This document shows, in pieces, positions 16,009 to 24,295 of a stretch of 64,000 nucleotides of DNA (the stretch's first letter is position 1; the number at the start of each line of letters is the position of its first letter). Source of the DNA: UBA967 sp044375555 (GTDB lineage: Bacteria; Verrucomicrobiota; Verrucomicrobiia; Chthoniobacterales; Terrimicrobiaceae); assembly GCA_044375555.1 (NCBI GenBank), contig JBILML010000001.1:1-64000 (forward strand), in the 5' to 3' direction. The notes beneath the pieces are model-generated. The model was not told the origin of the DNA. It made no database searches and saw only the letters and a program-made list of their open reading frames with translations. The position numbers were made by a program, and so were the translations under genes.

Positions 16009-17019
16009 ATGAAAAATCCCGAACTCAACACCATCCTCGTCACCGGCGGAGGCGGCTATGTCGGCTCCGTTCTTGTCCCGCTGCTGCTCGAAGCCGGCTA
16101 TAAAGTCCGCGTCCTCGATCTCTTCATTTACGGCAAGCAGGTCTTCGACGGTATCCCCGCCGCCCATCGCCCGAATCTGGAACTCCTCGAAGGAGATTTG
16201 CGCGATACCGCGCTCCTCAAAAAATCGCTGTCCGGCTGCGATGCCGTGATCCACCTCGCCTGCATTTCGAACGACCCCAGCTTCGAGCTCGACCCCGCCC
16301 TCGGCCGCTCGATCAACTACGAGGCCTTCATGCCGCTTGTCGACATCGCCAAGGACAGCGGCGTCCGCCGATTCATCTACGCCTCGTCCTCCAGTGTCTA
16401 TGGAGTGAAGGAGGAACAAAATGTCACCGAGGACCTGCCGCGCGAACCGCTCACCGACTACTCCCGCTTCAAAGCCATGTGCGAGGACGAACTCGAAAAA
16501 CGCCGCTCTCCCGGCTTCACCACTCTCACGCTCCGTCCCGCGACCGTCTGCGGTTGGTCACCGCGCCTGCGCCTCGACCTCTCCGTCAACATCCTCACCA
16601 ACCATGCCGTCAACAAAGGCAAGATCACGGTCTTCGGCGGCGCCCAGCTCCGTCCGAACTTCCATGTCCGCGATTGCGCCGAACTTTATGTGAAATGCCT
16701 CGCCCTGCCTGCCGCGCAAATCGATGGCAAGGTCTTCAATGCCGGCTACCAAAACCTCTCGCTCGACGCCATCGCCGACAAAGTCCGCGACATCGTTGGC
16801 CCTCTCGTCGAAATCGTCCACACGCCAACGGACGACAATCGCTCCTACCACATCTCCTCGGAAAAAATCCTACGCGAACTCGGCTTCACGCCCCGATTCA
16901 CAATCGAAGATGCCATCCGAGAGCTCGTGGAAGCCTTCGGCGCGGGCAAGGTTCACGACCCGCTCACAAACCCGCTCTATTTTAACATCAAGCGAATGCA
17001 GGAAATTCATCTGCAATAA
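16009..17019 (+). CDS. NAD-dependent sugar epimerase/dehydratase
   Basis: 336 residues, an extended SDR with TGGGGYVGS as NAD site, YASSSSVYG as the catalytic Ser region, and a Tyr-Lys pair in DYSRFKAMCE (YSRFK). It is more distant from GalE than the gene at 14280. It probably epimerises or reduces a nucleotide-linked sugar in the same pathway. The split transketolase follows after 11 bp. Confidence 0.83.
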   Translation: MKNPELNTILVTGGGGYVGSVLVPLLLEAGYKVRVLDLFIYGKQVFDGIPAAHRPNLELLEGDLRDTALLKKSLSGCDAVIHLACISNDPSFELDPALGRSINYEAFMPLVDIAKDSGVRRFIYASSSSVYGVKEEQNVTEDLPREPLTDYSRFKAMCEDELEKRRSPGFTTLTLRPATVCGWSPRLRLDLSVNILTNHAVNKGKITVFGGAQLRPNFHVRDCAELYVKCLALPAAQIDGKVFNAGYQNLSLDAIADKVRDIVGPLVEIVHTPTDDNRSYHISSEKILRELGFTPRFTIEDAIRELVEAFGAGKVHDPLTNPLYFNIKRMQEIHLQ

Positions 17020-17030
17020 TCCCATTTTCC

Positions 17031-17840
17031 TTGAACGAAGACCTCGAACATATCGCCCGCGAAATCCGCTTCCGCCTGATCCGGCTTTCGCACGAAGCGC
17101 AAAGTGCCCACCTCGCTGGAGCGCTCTCCAGCGTCGATATTCTGGTGGCTCTTTATTGGAGAATCCTCCGCATCGACCCGTCAGACCCCTTGGCCCCCAG
17201 TCGTGATCGCTTGGTTTTCAGCAAGGGCCATGCCGTTGCGGCGCTTTATGCAATTCTAGCCAAGAAAGGATTTTTCCCGGAGCAAAACCTCGCTCGTTAC
17301 AATCAGCCCGGCGCAGGCTATCCCGAGCAGCCTTGCCCAGGACTCACTCCCGGAGTGGAATGGGCAACCGGTTCACTAGGCCATGGCTTGGGCGTGGGTC
17401 TTGGCATGGCGCTCGCCTCCAAAATCCAAAAAAATCCCCACTCCACTTTCGTTGTAATGAGTGACGGCGAATGCCAAGAGGGGAGTGTCTGGGAGGCCTC
17501 GATGCTCGCCCCGCGCCTCGACATTTCACCACTCACGGTGATCGTGGATTTCAATGGTTGGCAGGCCACAGGCCGCTCCCGGGAGATCATGCAAATGGAA
17601 CCCCTCGCTGAAAAATGGACGACTTTCGGCTGGGATGCCTGTGAGGTCGACGGCCATTCCATGCAGGAAATCCTTGCAGCCTTGGAATCCCCGCGCGACC
17701 ACCGTCCCCGCGCCATCATTGCGCGCACCATCAAAGGCAAAGGCGCCTCATTCATCGAGGACGACAACAACTGGCATTACCGCTCACCCTCAGCCGAGGA
17801 AGTCAAACAAGCCGCACTAGAACTCGGCATTGCTCAATAA
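17031..17840 (+). CDS. Transketolase N-terminal subunit
   Basis: 269 residues from a TTG start 11 bp after the epimerase. It holds the pyrophosphate/TPP half of a transketolase: GHAVAALYAIL, GSLGHGLGVGLG, the MSDGECQEGSVWEA motif with N in DFNGWQ, and KGKGASF followed by the conserved WHYRSP. The C-terminal half is the next gene. Together they transfer two-carbon units between sugar phosphates. A split, cluster-linked copy suggests a dedicated role in making a sugar precursor, for instance sedoheptulose 7-phosphate. Confidence 0.9.
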   Translation: MNEDLEHIAREIRFRLIRLSHEAQSAHLAGALSSVDILVALYWRILRIDPSDPLAPSRDRLVFSKGHAVAALYAILAKKGFFPEQNLARYNQPGAGYPEQPCPGLTPGVEWATGSLGHGLGVGLGMALASKIQKNPHSTFVVMSDGECQEGSVWEASMLAPRLDISPLTVIVDFNGWQATGRSREIMQMEPLAEKWTTFGWDACEVDGHSMQEILAALESPRDHRPRAIIARTIKGKGASFIEDDNNWHYRSPSAEEVKQAALELGIAQ

Positions 17841-17880
17841 CACTTCGCCCTCTCACTTTCACTTTCACTCTTCCCTTCCT
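17841..17880. repeat. CACTTT-type spacer repeat, site 1
   Basis: The spacer between the two transketolase genes is dominated by CTCACTTTCACTTTCACTC. First of a series of related spacers up to 24375. Confidence 0.75.
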
Positions 17881-18789
17881 ATGCGCAACGCTTTCGCCGA
17901 TGAAATTCTGAAGATTGCCCTCGAGGATGAGCGTATCGTGGTTCTCAGCGGAGACATTGGGAACCGCCTTTTCGACAAATTCAAGGCCGCCATGCCCGAG
18001 CGCTTTCACAACTGCGGCGTGGCGGAGGCCAACATGATCTCGCTTGCCGCAGGCCTTGCTTCAAGCGGGCTCCGCCCGGTCTGCTACACGATCACCCCGT
18101 TCGTCACCACGCGCTGTCTGGAGCAAATCAAACTCGATGTCTGCTACCACAACATGCCGGTTACGATTGTCGGCACTGGTAGTGGGCTGTCTTACGCGGC
18201 ACTAGGTTCCACCCATCATTCGTTTGAGGATTTGGCCATCATGCGCAATCTGCCCGGCATGCATGTTCTTGCTCCGGCGGACGCTCCGGAACTTCGCTCC
18301 GCCATGCGGTGGGTATTTGGTCAATCACAACCCGCCTATTTGCGTATCGGCAAAAAAGGAGAGCCTGTCTTGACGCCGGAATCCACCTTCGCCGCCGGTC
18401 ACTGGCAACTTCTTCGCAGTGGTTCGGACGTGTCGATCCTCGCCTGCGGCACGATTCTTGGGGAGGCTCTCGAGGCCGCTGGTATTCTTGCAAATGCGGG
18501 CATCCAAGCGGCGGTCTGGAATTGTGCCAGTGTGAAGCCGCTGGATTTCCAGGCGCTCCGAGGACTCTGCGGGGATGTGGTTTTCTCCATCGAAGAGCAC
18601 TCTATTGTCGGAGGATTTGGTTCCGCCGTGGCCGAATTTTTATCGGCTCAAAAAAATCCGCCACGCTTGATCCGCCTTGGTATCCCGGACGAGTTTTTGC
18701 ACGACTGCGGTGAGCAAGAGGAGGCGCGTTCGCACTGCGGACTGGATGCGGCGAGCCTTGCCCGCAGGATCGCCGACGAGCTGAAATGA
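17881..18789 (+). CDS. Transketolase C-terminal subunit
   Basis: 302 residues from ATG 17881. An upstream in-frame ATG (17830) lies inside the previous gene and would translate the spacer repeat. It carries the pyrimidine-binding domain with the catalytic Glu in GVAEANMISLAAGLA and the C-terminal domain with a final EEHSIVGGFGSAV. It completes the enzyme whose N-terminal half is at 17031-17840. The HAD-family gene overlaps its stop by 4 bp. Confidence 0.9.
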   Translation: MRNAFADEILKIALEDERIVVLSGDIGNRLFDKFKAAMPERFHNCGVAEANMISLAAGLASSGLRPVCYTITPFVTTRCLEQIKLDVCYHNMPVTIVGTGSGLSYAALGSTHHSFEDLAIMRNLPGMHVLAPADAPELRSAMRWVFGQSQPAYLRIGKKGEPVLTPESTFAAGHWQLLRSGSDVSILACGTILGEALEAAGILANAGIQAAVWNCASVKPLDFQALRGLCGDVVFSIEEHSIVGGFGSAVAEFLSAQKNPPRLIRLGIPDEFLHDCGEQEEARSHCGLDAASLARRIADELK

Positions 18790-19370
18790 CCGCTCTCGAC
18801 CTCGACAACACGATCATTTGTTATGACGAGGCCTTCTGCTCCGCTGCGGCCCGCCTGGATTGCCTGCCGGACGGGACAGGTTTCAGCAAAGCTCAGATCA
18901 AAGCCAGCGCCCTTGACAAGGGTGGCAATGAACTTTGGACGCGACTTCAGGGTCTTGCCTACGGAGAGGAAATCACGAAGGCCTCTCTTTTTCCCGGATG
19001 CGTGGAATTCGCCAGCGCCGCACCGCGCGGGGAACTTGCCATTCTCAGCCACAAGACCGTCTTTCCTGTGATCGGTCCCCGTATCGACCTGCGCCAAGCC
19101 GCCTTGGATTTCCTGGCGGGCACCCCCCTTTGCGACATTCCGGTTTATTTTTTTGCAACCCGTGAGGAAAAAGTCGCCAAACTTTCCGAGCTGCAAGCCC
19201 GCGCCTTGATCGACGATCTCGCCGAGGTTTTTGAAACCCCGGGCTTCCCATCCGAAACCATTTTCCACCTCTTCGATCCCGAAAACGCCCGACCGGACTG
19301 GACCGCCAGCCCGCGCCTCTGCTCATGGCACGAAGCTCGGCATCTTCTGAAAGAAGCCCCTGTCGAATGA
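18786..19370 (+). CDS. HAD-superfamily phosphatase-like protein
   Basis: 194 residues. Motif I is DLDNTI near the N-terminus with both aspartates; motif II is the Ser of ILSHKT; a DDLAEV acidic pair fits motif IV. HAD enzymes of this size dephosphorylate sugar phosphates or nucleotides. In a heptose-type cluster a GmhB-like phosphatase step is required and this protein could supply it, though its sequence is not classical GmhB. It overlaps the transketolase gene before it and the kinase-like gene after it. Confidence 0.72.
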   Translation: MTALDLDNTIICYDEAFCSAAARLDCLPDGTGFSKAQIKASALDKGGNELWTRLQGLAYGEEITKASLFPGCVEFASAAPRGELAILSHKTVFPVIGPRIDLRQAALDFLAGTPLCDIPVYFFATREEKVAKLSELQARALIDDLAEVFETPGFPSETIFHLFDPENARPDWTASPRLCSWHEARHLLKEAPVE

Positions 19371-20344
19371 CCCCTGAAGACGCCGCTGTTAGTCTTCTCG
19401 CGAGTATTGGCAAATCCTCGCCGCAGAGCGTTGCTCCGCTTCCCGGCGGCAGGAACAATCGGGTTTGGCGCGTCGATTGCGGGGGAGAGGCCTTCCTCCT
19501 GAAGCACTACTTTTGGAGTCCCTCCGACCCTCGGGACCGCTTGGGTCAGGAATGGGCTTTCCTCGAATTTCTCAAATCCATCCCGAACAACAAAGCACCG
19601 GCCCCGCTGGCCAAAAACTCCGCCCAGCGCTTCGCCCTTCTCGAGTTTATTCATGGCGAGCCTCCCAAGCACATTTCGGAGAGCGAGATTCTCGACGCTG
19701 CCGAGTTCCTGAATGCCATCAACTCCGCCCGCAGCCACGGCGGGCATTTGCCCGTAGTCTCCGAGGCCTGTTTCTCGATCGACTCGCACCTCGCCACCAC
19801 AGCGCGCCGGGTGGAAAACATCACCCGAATTCCATGTGCCACTCCGGATCACGCCGAGGCGATCGAGTTCGTTAGAACAACCCTCGCCCCCCTCTGGCAC
19901 GAGATTCGCAGCCACATCGAAAAAAATCCCGCACCCTTTCGTGCCTCGGAGTTGCCTGCTTCCAGTCGTTGCCTCTCGCCATCTGATTTTGGTTTCCACA
20001 ATGCCCTGCGCCAACCCGATGGCTCCCTCCGCTATGTGGATTTCGAATATGCCGGATGGGACGATCCCGCCAAAACCCTCATCGACTTCACCAACCAACC
20101 CGATCGCATTCTTCCCGAACCGCTCGCCAGCCTTTTTCTGGAAAAAACCATTCCCCAGCTGCCCGACCCGTCCGATCTTCGCCAACGCATTCAAATCCTC
20201 ACGCCTCTCTACCAACTCAAGTGGGCCTGTATCTGTCTGAATCCCTTTCTGTCGAACCGCCCCGTCGATCCCGCCCGTCCTCTTTCCAGTCAACTGGCAC
20301 GCGCGCACGCCTGTGCGCTTCGCGCAGCAGGAAGGGAAGAATGA
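19367..20344 (+). CDS. Aminoglycoside-phosphotransferase-fold kinase
   Basis: 325 residues of the APH/choline-kinase fold: a Gly-rich start (LPGGRNNRVWRV), the lysine in AFLLKHYFW, a catalytic-loop equivalent LSPSDFGFHNAL, and the metal-binding YVDFEYAGWDDP. Such proteins phosphorylate small hydroxyl compounds. Beside sugar genes it more likely phosphorylates a sugar or amino alcohol than confers drug resistance. Start set at ATG 19367, overlapping the HAD gene stop. Confidence 0.78.
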   Translation: MTPEDAAVSLLASIGKSSPQSVAPLPGGRNNRVWRVDCGGEAFLLKHYFWSPSDPRDRLGQEWAFLEFLKSIPNNKAPAPLAKNSAQRFALLEFIHGEPPKHISESEILDAAEFLNAINSARSHGGHLPVVSEACFSIDSHLATTARRVENITRIPCATPDHAEAIEFVRTTLAPLWHEIRSHIEKNPAPFRASELPASSRCLSPSDFGFHNALRQPDGSLRYVDFEYAGWDDPAKTLIDFTNQPDRILPEPLASLFLEKTIPQLPDPSDLRQRIQILTPLYQLKWACICLNPFLSNRPVDPARPLSSQLARAHACALRAAGREE

Positions 20345-20413
20345 AAGTGAGAGTGAAAGGGGTTGAAAAAAAGAGGTCTTCTCCTCCACTCTCACTTTCA
20401 CTTTCACTCTCCT
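20340..20413. repeat. CACTTT-type spacer repeat, inverted pair, site 2
   Basis: A GA-rich arm (GAAAGTGAGAGTGAAAGG, from about 20343) follows the kinase-like stop and a complementary CT-rich arm (about 20385-20411) precedes the methyltransferase start. They can fold into a long hairpin with a loop of about 20 bases. Confidence 0.75.
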
Positions 20414-20419
20414 CGCTCC

Positions 20420-21082
20420 ATGTCCCAACTCCGCCACTTCGTCACCCCACTCCATAAAGCCACAGCCCGCGATGTCCTCGCCCGCATGATCGACGACAAG
20501 GTCGCCTGCATGCTCAAGGCCAAGGAATACGAATTCGACTACTGGGATGGCGACCGCCGTTTCGGCTATGGCGGCTACAAATACCTTGCCGGCCGATGGA
20601 AACCAGTTGCCCAGGCTCTCATCGACACCTACGGCCTCAAAGCCGGTTCGCGAGTCCTCGATGTCGGTTGCGGAAAAAGTTTTCTCCTTTATGAACTCCA
20701 ACTCCTCGAGCCCGGACTCGAAATCGTCGGGTTCGACATCTCCAAGCATGGCCTCGCCAGCATCCATCCGGAGCTCAAGGCCAACCTCTTCCTCCACCGC
20801 GCCCAAGATCCCTATCCCTTCGAGGACAAATCCTTCGATCTCGTCATCTCCCTCGCCACGCTTCACAATCTCCGGATTTTCGAACTCCAGGCCGCTCTCT
20901 CCGAAATCCAGCGGGTCGGCAAGCAAGGCTACATCATGCTTGAGAGCTACCGCAACGAACAGGAACTCTTCAACCTCCAGTGCTGGGCCCTCACCTGCGA
21001 ATCCTTCTTCGATGAGCAAGAATGGATTTGGCTCTACAATCACTTCGGCTACGCCGGCGATTACGAGTTTATTTATTTTTGA
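20420..21082 (+). CDS. SAM-dependent methyltransferase
   Basis: 220 residues. The SAM site VLDVGCGKSFLLYE is at about 76-89, followed by GFDISKHGL and the post-motif FDLVISLATLHNL, a class I methyltransferase. Target unknown; location in the glycan locus suggests a sugar or lipid carrier precursor. ATG 20420 was chosen because the longer frame translates the spacer repeat (HSHFHFHS). Confidence 0.82.
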   Translation: MSQLRHFVTPLHKATARDVLARMIDDKVACMLKAKEYEFDYWDGDRRFGYGGYKYLAGRWKPVAQALIDTYGLKAGSRVLDVGCGKSFLLYELQLLEPGLEIVGFDISKHGLASIHPELKANLFLHRAQDPYPFEDKSFDLVISLATLHNLRIFELQAALSEIQRVGKQGYIMLESYRNEQELFNLQCWALTCESFFDEQEWIWLYNHFGYAGDYEFIYF

Positions 21083-21112
21083 ATGAGAGTGAAAGTGAGA
21101 ATGAAAAGGGAG
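21081..21112. repeat. Left inverted repeat flanking the four-helix-bundle gene
   Basis: GA-rich arm GAATGAGAGTGAAAGTGAGA then ATGAAAAGGGAG, overlapping the methyltransferase stop. It is a near-complement of 21534-21564 on the other side of the gene at 21126-21518. Confidence 0.78.
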
Positions 21113-21125
21113 GGCGCGTTGTGCT

Positions 21126-21518
21126 GTGATGAATGAAGCTGAAAAAGGGCTTCATCGCTTTGCTGCCCACACCAAGGCGCTCGAGCTTTTCGATTTTGTC
21201 GTAGGGGATCTGACTGCTCTGTCTGGAAAAGGTGAACTCTCTCGCATGATCTCCCAACAACTCGCCAGCTCGGACTCCATTGCCTCAAATATCGAAGAAG
21301 GCTACGGCCGAGGTAGCAAAAAGGAATATGTGCAGTTCCTTATCATCGCGAGGGGCTCGGCTCAAGAAACCATGGGGCGATACGGGCGCTTCAAGCATTG
21401 GCTGTCACCAGCAACGGTTGACTTGCGGATTCAACTCTGCGGCGAAATCATCGCCATCCTTACCGCAACCATCAAAACTCTCCGATCCCGCATCTCTGCA
21501 GAAAAATCCTCTCAATAA
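21126..21518 (+). CDS. Four-helix-bundle (S23-type) protein
   Basis: 130 residues of the four-helix-bundle family first known as the 23S rRNA intervening-sequence protein. Family marks: ALELFDFV, QLASSDSIASNIEEGYGR and KKEYVQFLIIARGSAQE. The molecular job is unknown; relatives occur in rRNA intervening sequences and, more distantly, as the Avd accessory protein of diversity-generating retroelements. No reverse transcriptase is seen here. The gene is enclosed by about 32-bp CT/GA-rich inverted repeats, as if inserted into the spacer. Confidence 0.82.
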   Translation: MMNEAEKGLHRFAAHTKALELFDFVVGDLTALSGKGELSRMISQQLASSDSIASNIEEGYGRGSKKEYVQFLIIARGSAQETMGRYGRFKHWLSPATVDLRIQLCGEIIAILTATIKTLRSRISAEKSSQ

Positions 21519-21533
21519 ATAGCCCCTCTCACT

Positions 21534-21564
21534 CTCCCTTTCATTTTCACTCTCACTTTCATTT
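21534..21564. repeat. Right inverted repeat flanking the four-helix-bundle gene
   Basis: CT-rich arm CTCCCTTTCATTTTCACTCT then CACTTTCATTT, mostly complementary to 21081-21112. It ends seven bases before the next start codon. Confidence 0.78.
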
Positions 21565-21570
21565 CCACCC

Positions 21571-22614
21571 ATGCTCGCCGCCATCCTCACTCAAACCCGC
21601 GCTCCTCTTGAAGTTGCGGAACTGCGTATGCCGGAGCGCCTCTCCTTCGGCCAGGTCCATGTTCGCATTCACTACAGCGGCATCTGCGGGGCGCAGCTCA
21701 ACGAGATCGAGGCGGCCAAAGGCGAGGACAAATTTCTGCCGCACCTGCTCGGGCACGAAGGTTCAGGAACCGTTGTGGCCGTGGGCGAGGGGGTGAAACG
21801 CGTCAAGGCTGGCGACCGTGTGGTTCTTCATTGGCGCCAAAGTGCCGGTCTCCAGAGCGAACCCCCAAAATACGACTGGAACGGCAAAACGGTGAATGCC
21901 GGATGGGTCACCACATTCAACGATGAGGCCATTGTTTCCGAGAATCGCCTCACCGTCATACCCCCGGATTTCCCCCTTCATCTGGCTCCGCTTTTTGGGT
22001 GTGCCGTCACTACCGCTGTCGGCGTGGTGAACAACGACGCACAAATCAAGATCGGACAAAGCGTGGTCATTTTCGGTGTGGGCGGCGTTGGACTCAACAT
22101 TGCCCAAGCGGCCCAAATGGTTTCGGCGAACCCAATCGTGGGCGTCGATCTCCTTGATAGCAAACTCACCATGGCCCGCGAGTGGGGACTCACCCATGCT
22201 TTCAATTCCCGCACCGAAGGGGATGCCCTGGCAGCAAAAATCCGCGAAATCGTCGGTGCTGGCGGTGCGGATGTCGTCGTCGATACCACCGGCAACGCTC
22301 GAGTCATCGAGGAGGCCTACAATCTCACCCATGCGGATGGTCGCACCATCCTCGTCGGCGTTCCTCGCAAAGGCGACAACGCCTCAATCTACACGCTACC
22401 GCTCCACTTCAAAAAAATCCTCAAAGGCTCCCACGGCGGCAGTGTTTCGCCCGATATCGAAATCCCCCGCCTCATCAAGCTCGTTGCGCAAAACAAAATG
22501 CGCCTCGAAGGCCTCGTCACCCACACCTTTCCCCTGCACCAGATCAACGAAGCCATCGCCGCCCTCCGCTCCGGGGAAGCCGCCCGCGTCATGCTCAGCA
22601 TGCGGAAAGAGTGA
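21571..22614 (+). CDS. Zinc-binding medium-chain dehydrogenase
   Basis: 347 residues. Catalytic zinc ligands C39 (GICGAQLNE), H62/E63 (GHEGSG) and probably a Cys near 149 (LFGCAV) are present; the four-Cys structural zinc lobe of classic alcohol dehydrogenases is absent. The NAD(P) site is GVGGVGLN. It oxidises or reduces an alcohol/aldehyde, probably a sugar or polyol intermediate of this locus. Confidence 0.85.
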   Translation: MLAAILTQTRAPLEVAELRMPERLSFGQVHVRIHYSGICGAQLNEIEAAKGEDKFLPHLLGHEGSGTVVAVGEGVKRVKAGDRVVLHWRQSAGLQSEPPKYDWNGKTVNAGWVTTFNDEAIVSENRLTVIPPDFPLHLAPLFGCAVTTAVGVVNNDAQIKIGQSVVIFGVGGVGLNIAQAAQMVSANPIVGVDLLDSKLTMAREWGLTHAFNSRTEGDALAAKIREIVGAGGADVVVDTTGNARVIEEAYNLTHADGRTILVGVPRKGDNASIYTLPLHFKKILKGSHGGSVSPDIEIPRLIKLVAQNKMRLEGLVTHTFPLHQINEAIAALRSGEAARVMLSMRKE

Positions 22615-22616
22615 TA

Positions 22617-22720
22617 GGAAAAAGTGAAAGTGAAGAGTGGACATAAGTTGGTCACATTGCTGGATCACCCTCACTCCTGCCTTTCACTCTCACCCCACAC
22701 TTTCCCCTTCCCACTTTCCA
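22617..22720. repeat. CACTTT-type spacer repeat, inverted pair, site 4
   Basis: GA-rich arm AAAAAGTGAAAGTGAAGAGT (about 22619-22638), a unique 30-base middle, then a CT-rich arm with CCTTTCACTCTCACC and ACTTTCC runs (about 22668-22720). It lies between the dehydrogenase and a toxin-antitoxin module. Confidence 0.72.
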
Positions 22721-22749
22721 TTGGCAAAAGATTTGGGAATTGGCATATT
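22721..22749 (+). promoter_or_regulatory. Putative promoter of the second PIN module
   Basis: TTGGCA at 22721-22726, a 17-bp spacer, CATATT at 22744-22749, and the antitoxin ATG at 22758. The A+T-rich stretch begins exactly where the CT-rich repeat ends. An imperfect TTGGC...ACCAA symmetry overlaps the -10. Confidence 0.45.
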
Positions 22750-22757
22750 GATTACCA

Positions 22758-23015
22758 ATGAAAGCTACTGTTTCTATTGACGATGTCGGGCGCATGGTCT
22801 TGCCGAAGGCGATTCGGGAAGCCATGGGCGTTTTTGGGCGAGGTTCGGTCATTTTAGAAGTCCTTGCCGGTAAGACGCAGATTTCCGTCGCTGAACCGCC
22901 TCGTTCGGAAACCCAAAGAAAAAATGGGCGTTTGGTTTTCTCAGGCGCCTTGCCAGAGGAGTGGAACAGCGGAAATGCAGTCAATGCCATGCGACGCCAG
23001 CGGCTCGAATCATGA
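22758..23015 (+). CDS. AbrB-type antitoxin
   Basis: 85 residues. The N-terminus (VSIDDVGRMVLPKAIREAMG) is a clear SpoVT-AbrB hairpin domain, with a basic tail. It would repress its own operon and hold the PIN toxin encoded by the next gene, whose ATG overlaps its stop by 4 bp. Confidence 0.82.
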   Translation: MKATVSIDDVGRMVLPKAIREAMGVFGRGSVILEVLAGKTQISVAEPPRSETQRKNGRLVFSGALPEEWNSGNAVNAMRRQRLES

Positions 23016-23416
23016 AAGTCTTCTTGGACGCGTCTGTTCTCGTAGAGGCCGCTCTCTTAAATAGCGATAAATTCGAAGTCGCCGATACCCTTGTCCAGTC
23101 CGGCGCTTGCACTTCCATTCATGCCCTTGCCGAGGCCTATGCCACCTTGTCCGGTGACAAGCGCCTCAAGATTAATCCCCACGATGCCGCTGAGATGGTT
23201 TTGAATTGTGCAACGAAACTTCAAACTGGTTCCCTCAGCGAATCGGAATCGCTTGCTCTCATTAAAAATGCACCTTCGCGCGGTATCACCGGCGGGTCAT
23301 TTTACGATGCCATCCACGCTGAAACCGCGCGAAAAATGGGATGTTCAAAAATACACACACTCAACGAAAACCACTTTCGCCATGTCGCACCAGACCTCGA
23401 AATCGCCCCATTATAA
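23012..23416 (+). CDS. PIN-domain toxin, VapC family
   Basis: 134 residues from ATG 23012; the longer frame starts inside the antitoxin gene. MKVFLDASVLVEAAL gives the first catalytic Asp, HALAEAYATL the Glu, and GGSFYDAIHAETARK the later Asp. A predicted RNase toxin. Confidence 0.87.
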   Translation: MKVFLDASVLVEAALLNSDKFEVADTLVQSGACTSIHALAEAYATLSGDKRLKINPHDAAEMVLNCATKLQTGSLSESESLALIKNAPSRGITGGSFYDAIHAETARKMGCSKIHTLNENHFRHVAPDLEIAPL

Positions 23417-23601
23417 CCTTCTTCTTTCAGGTTTCAGGTTTCCACCCTTCACTTTCACTTTCACTTTTTTCCAGTTTGCCTCCTTCGTTCCCACTCATGT
23501 CACCCTTCGGGCTGCCTTTGGCAGGCTACCCAGCCAGCGCCCGCTGTCATGTGTTCAGGTTTCAAATCCCACTCCACACTTTCCCTTTCACTTTTCTCGT
23601 T
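23417..23601. repeat. CACTTT-type spacer repeats between two toxin-antitoxin modules, site 5
   Basis: Two CT-rich blocks (about 23445-23471 and 23570-23596) lie on either side of a G+C-rich middle. A TTTCAGG tandem lies at 23425-23440. No gene seen. Confidence 0.65.
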
Positions 23602-23629
23602 TTGACACTATGCACACTTTGTGTATTTT
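23602..23629 (+). promoter_or_regulatory. Putative promoter/operator of the third PIN module
   Basis: TTGACA at 23602-23607 and TATTTT at 23624-23629, 16 bp apart, with an ACAC-TTT-GTGT symmetry between them. The antitoxin ATG is at 23637, so any leader is very short. Confidence 0.5.
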
Positions 23630-23636
23630 TTAAAAT

Positions 23637-23882
23637 ATGCAAGCCACATTATCCCAATTGCACCGCGAGACTCGTCGCATCATTCGTCCAGTCATCCATG
23701 GCGGCGAAGAGGTTGTGATCACTGATTTTGGAAAACCGGTCGCCCGAATCGTGCCCTACATGCCGACTGTAACCGTGAGCCCTTCGCAGGCTAGGGAAAG
23801 TGGATCCTTGGATGACGTTAGTATCTTGGCAGCCGTAATCGAAGCCCGTGAGGACGAATTGGAACGCCTCGTCGCCCCGTGA
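23637..23882 (+). CDS. Phd/YefM-type antitoxin
   Basis: 81 residues with the Phd-like N-terminal fold: LHRETRRII, then GGEEVVITDFGKPVARIVPY. The C-terminal third would bind the toxin. The PIN gene begins with a GTG inside its last codons. Confidence 0.78.
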   Translation: MQATLSQLHRETRRIIRPVIHGGEEVVITDFGKPVARIVPYMPTVTVSPSQARESGSLDDVSILAAVIEAREDELERLVAP

Positions 23883-24295
23883 AGTATTACGATACATCCG
23901 CCCTTCTGCGGGCGTGGAAAGAAGGCTGGATGCCGATTGAGGGTATGACCCGCTCGCACACGGTCGCCGAGTGGATTTCTATTCAGACCGGTCGCGGTTT
24001 GGTTTACCGCGAACTAGACGGTCAATTGGTAAAACGAAATCTCTCGCCGATCGATGCCGCCCGTGAAGCGCAGCGAGTCTTCTCTGGTCTGGTCTTTAGG
24101 GATTTATCAGGCCCGCAAACCCTGGAAGCCGCCGTCTTGGCCTCCGCGCGGGATGGTATTCGTGGAAGCAATTTCCACGACTTTTTGCATGCGCGCACGG
24201 CCGAAGCCTTCGGAGCTACAACCATAGTGACCTTAAATATGGCTGATTTCCGTAAGATGACGAACTTGCCTCTTGAACACCCGATTCAGCCTTAA
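23879..24295 (+). CDS. PIN-domain toxin
   Basis: 138 residues from a GTG start overlapping the antitoxin stop. YYDTSALLRAW supplies the first Asp and HTVAEWI the Glu; the region SNFHDFLHARTAEAFG and the end VTLNMADFRKM match PIN toxins. A predicted RNase. Confidence 0.82.
   Translation: MKYYDTSALLRAWKEGWMPIEGMTRSHTVAEWISIQTGRGLVYRELDGQLVKRNLSPIDAAREAQRVFSGLVFRDLSGPQTLEAAVLASARDGIRGSNFHDFLHARTAEAFGATTIVTLNMADFRKMTNLPLEHPIQP

Noticed and set aside
19367..20344. Aminoglycoside-resistance gene
   Set aside because: Only the general APH fold is shared; the sugar-operon context and altered catalytic loop argue for a metabolic substrate.
19145..21043. 632-residue minus-strand frame
   Set aside because: Runs antisense over the HAD, kinase-like and methyltransferase genes, all of which have family motifs.
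21126..21518. Diversity-generating retroelement suggested by an Avd-like four-helix protein
   Set aside because: No reverse transcriptase or template/variable repeat pair seen nearby; the S23-type family is a closer fit.
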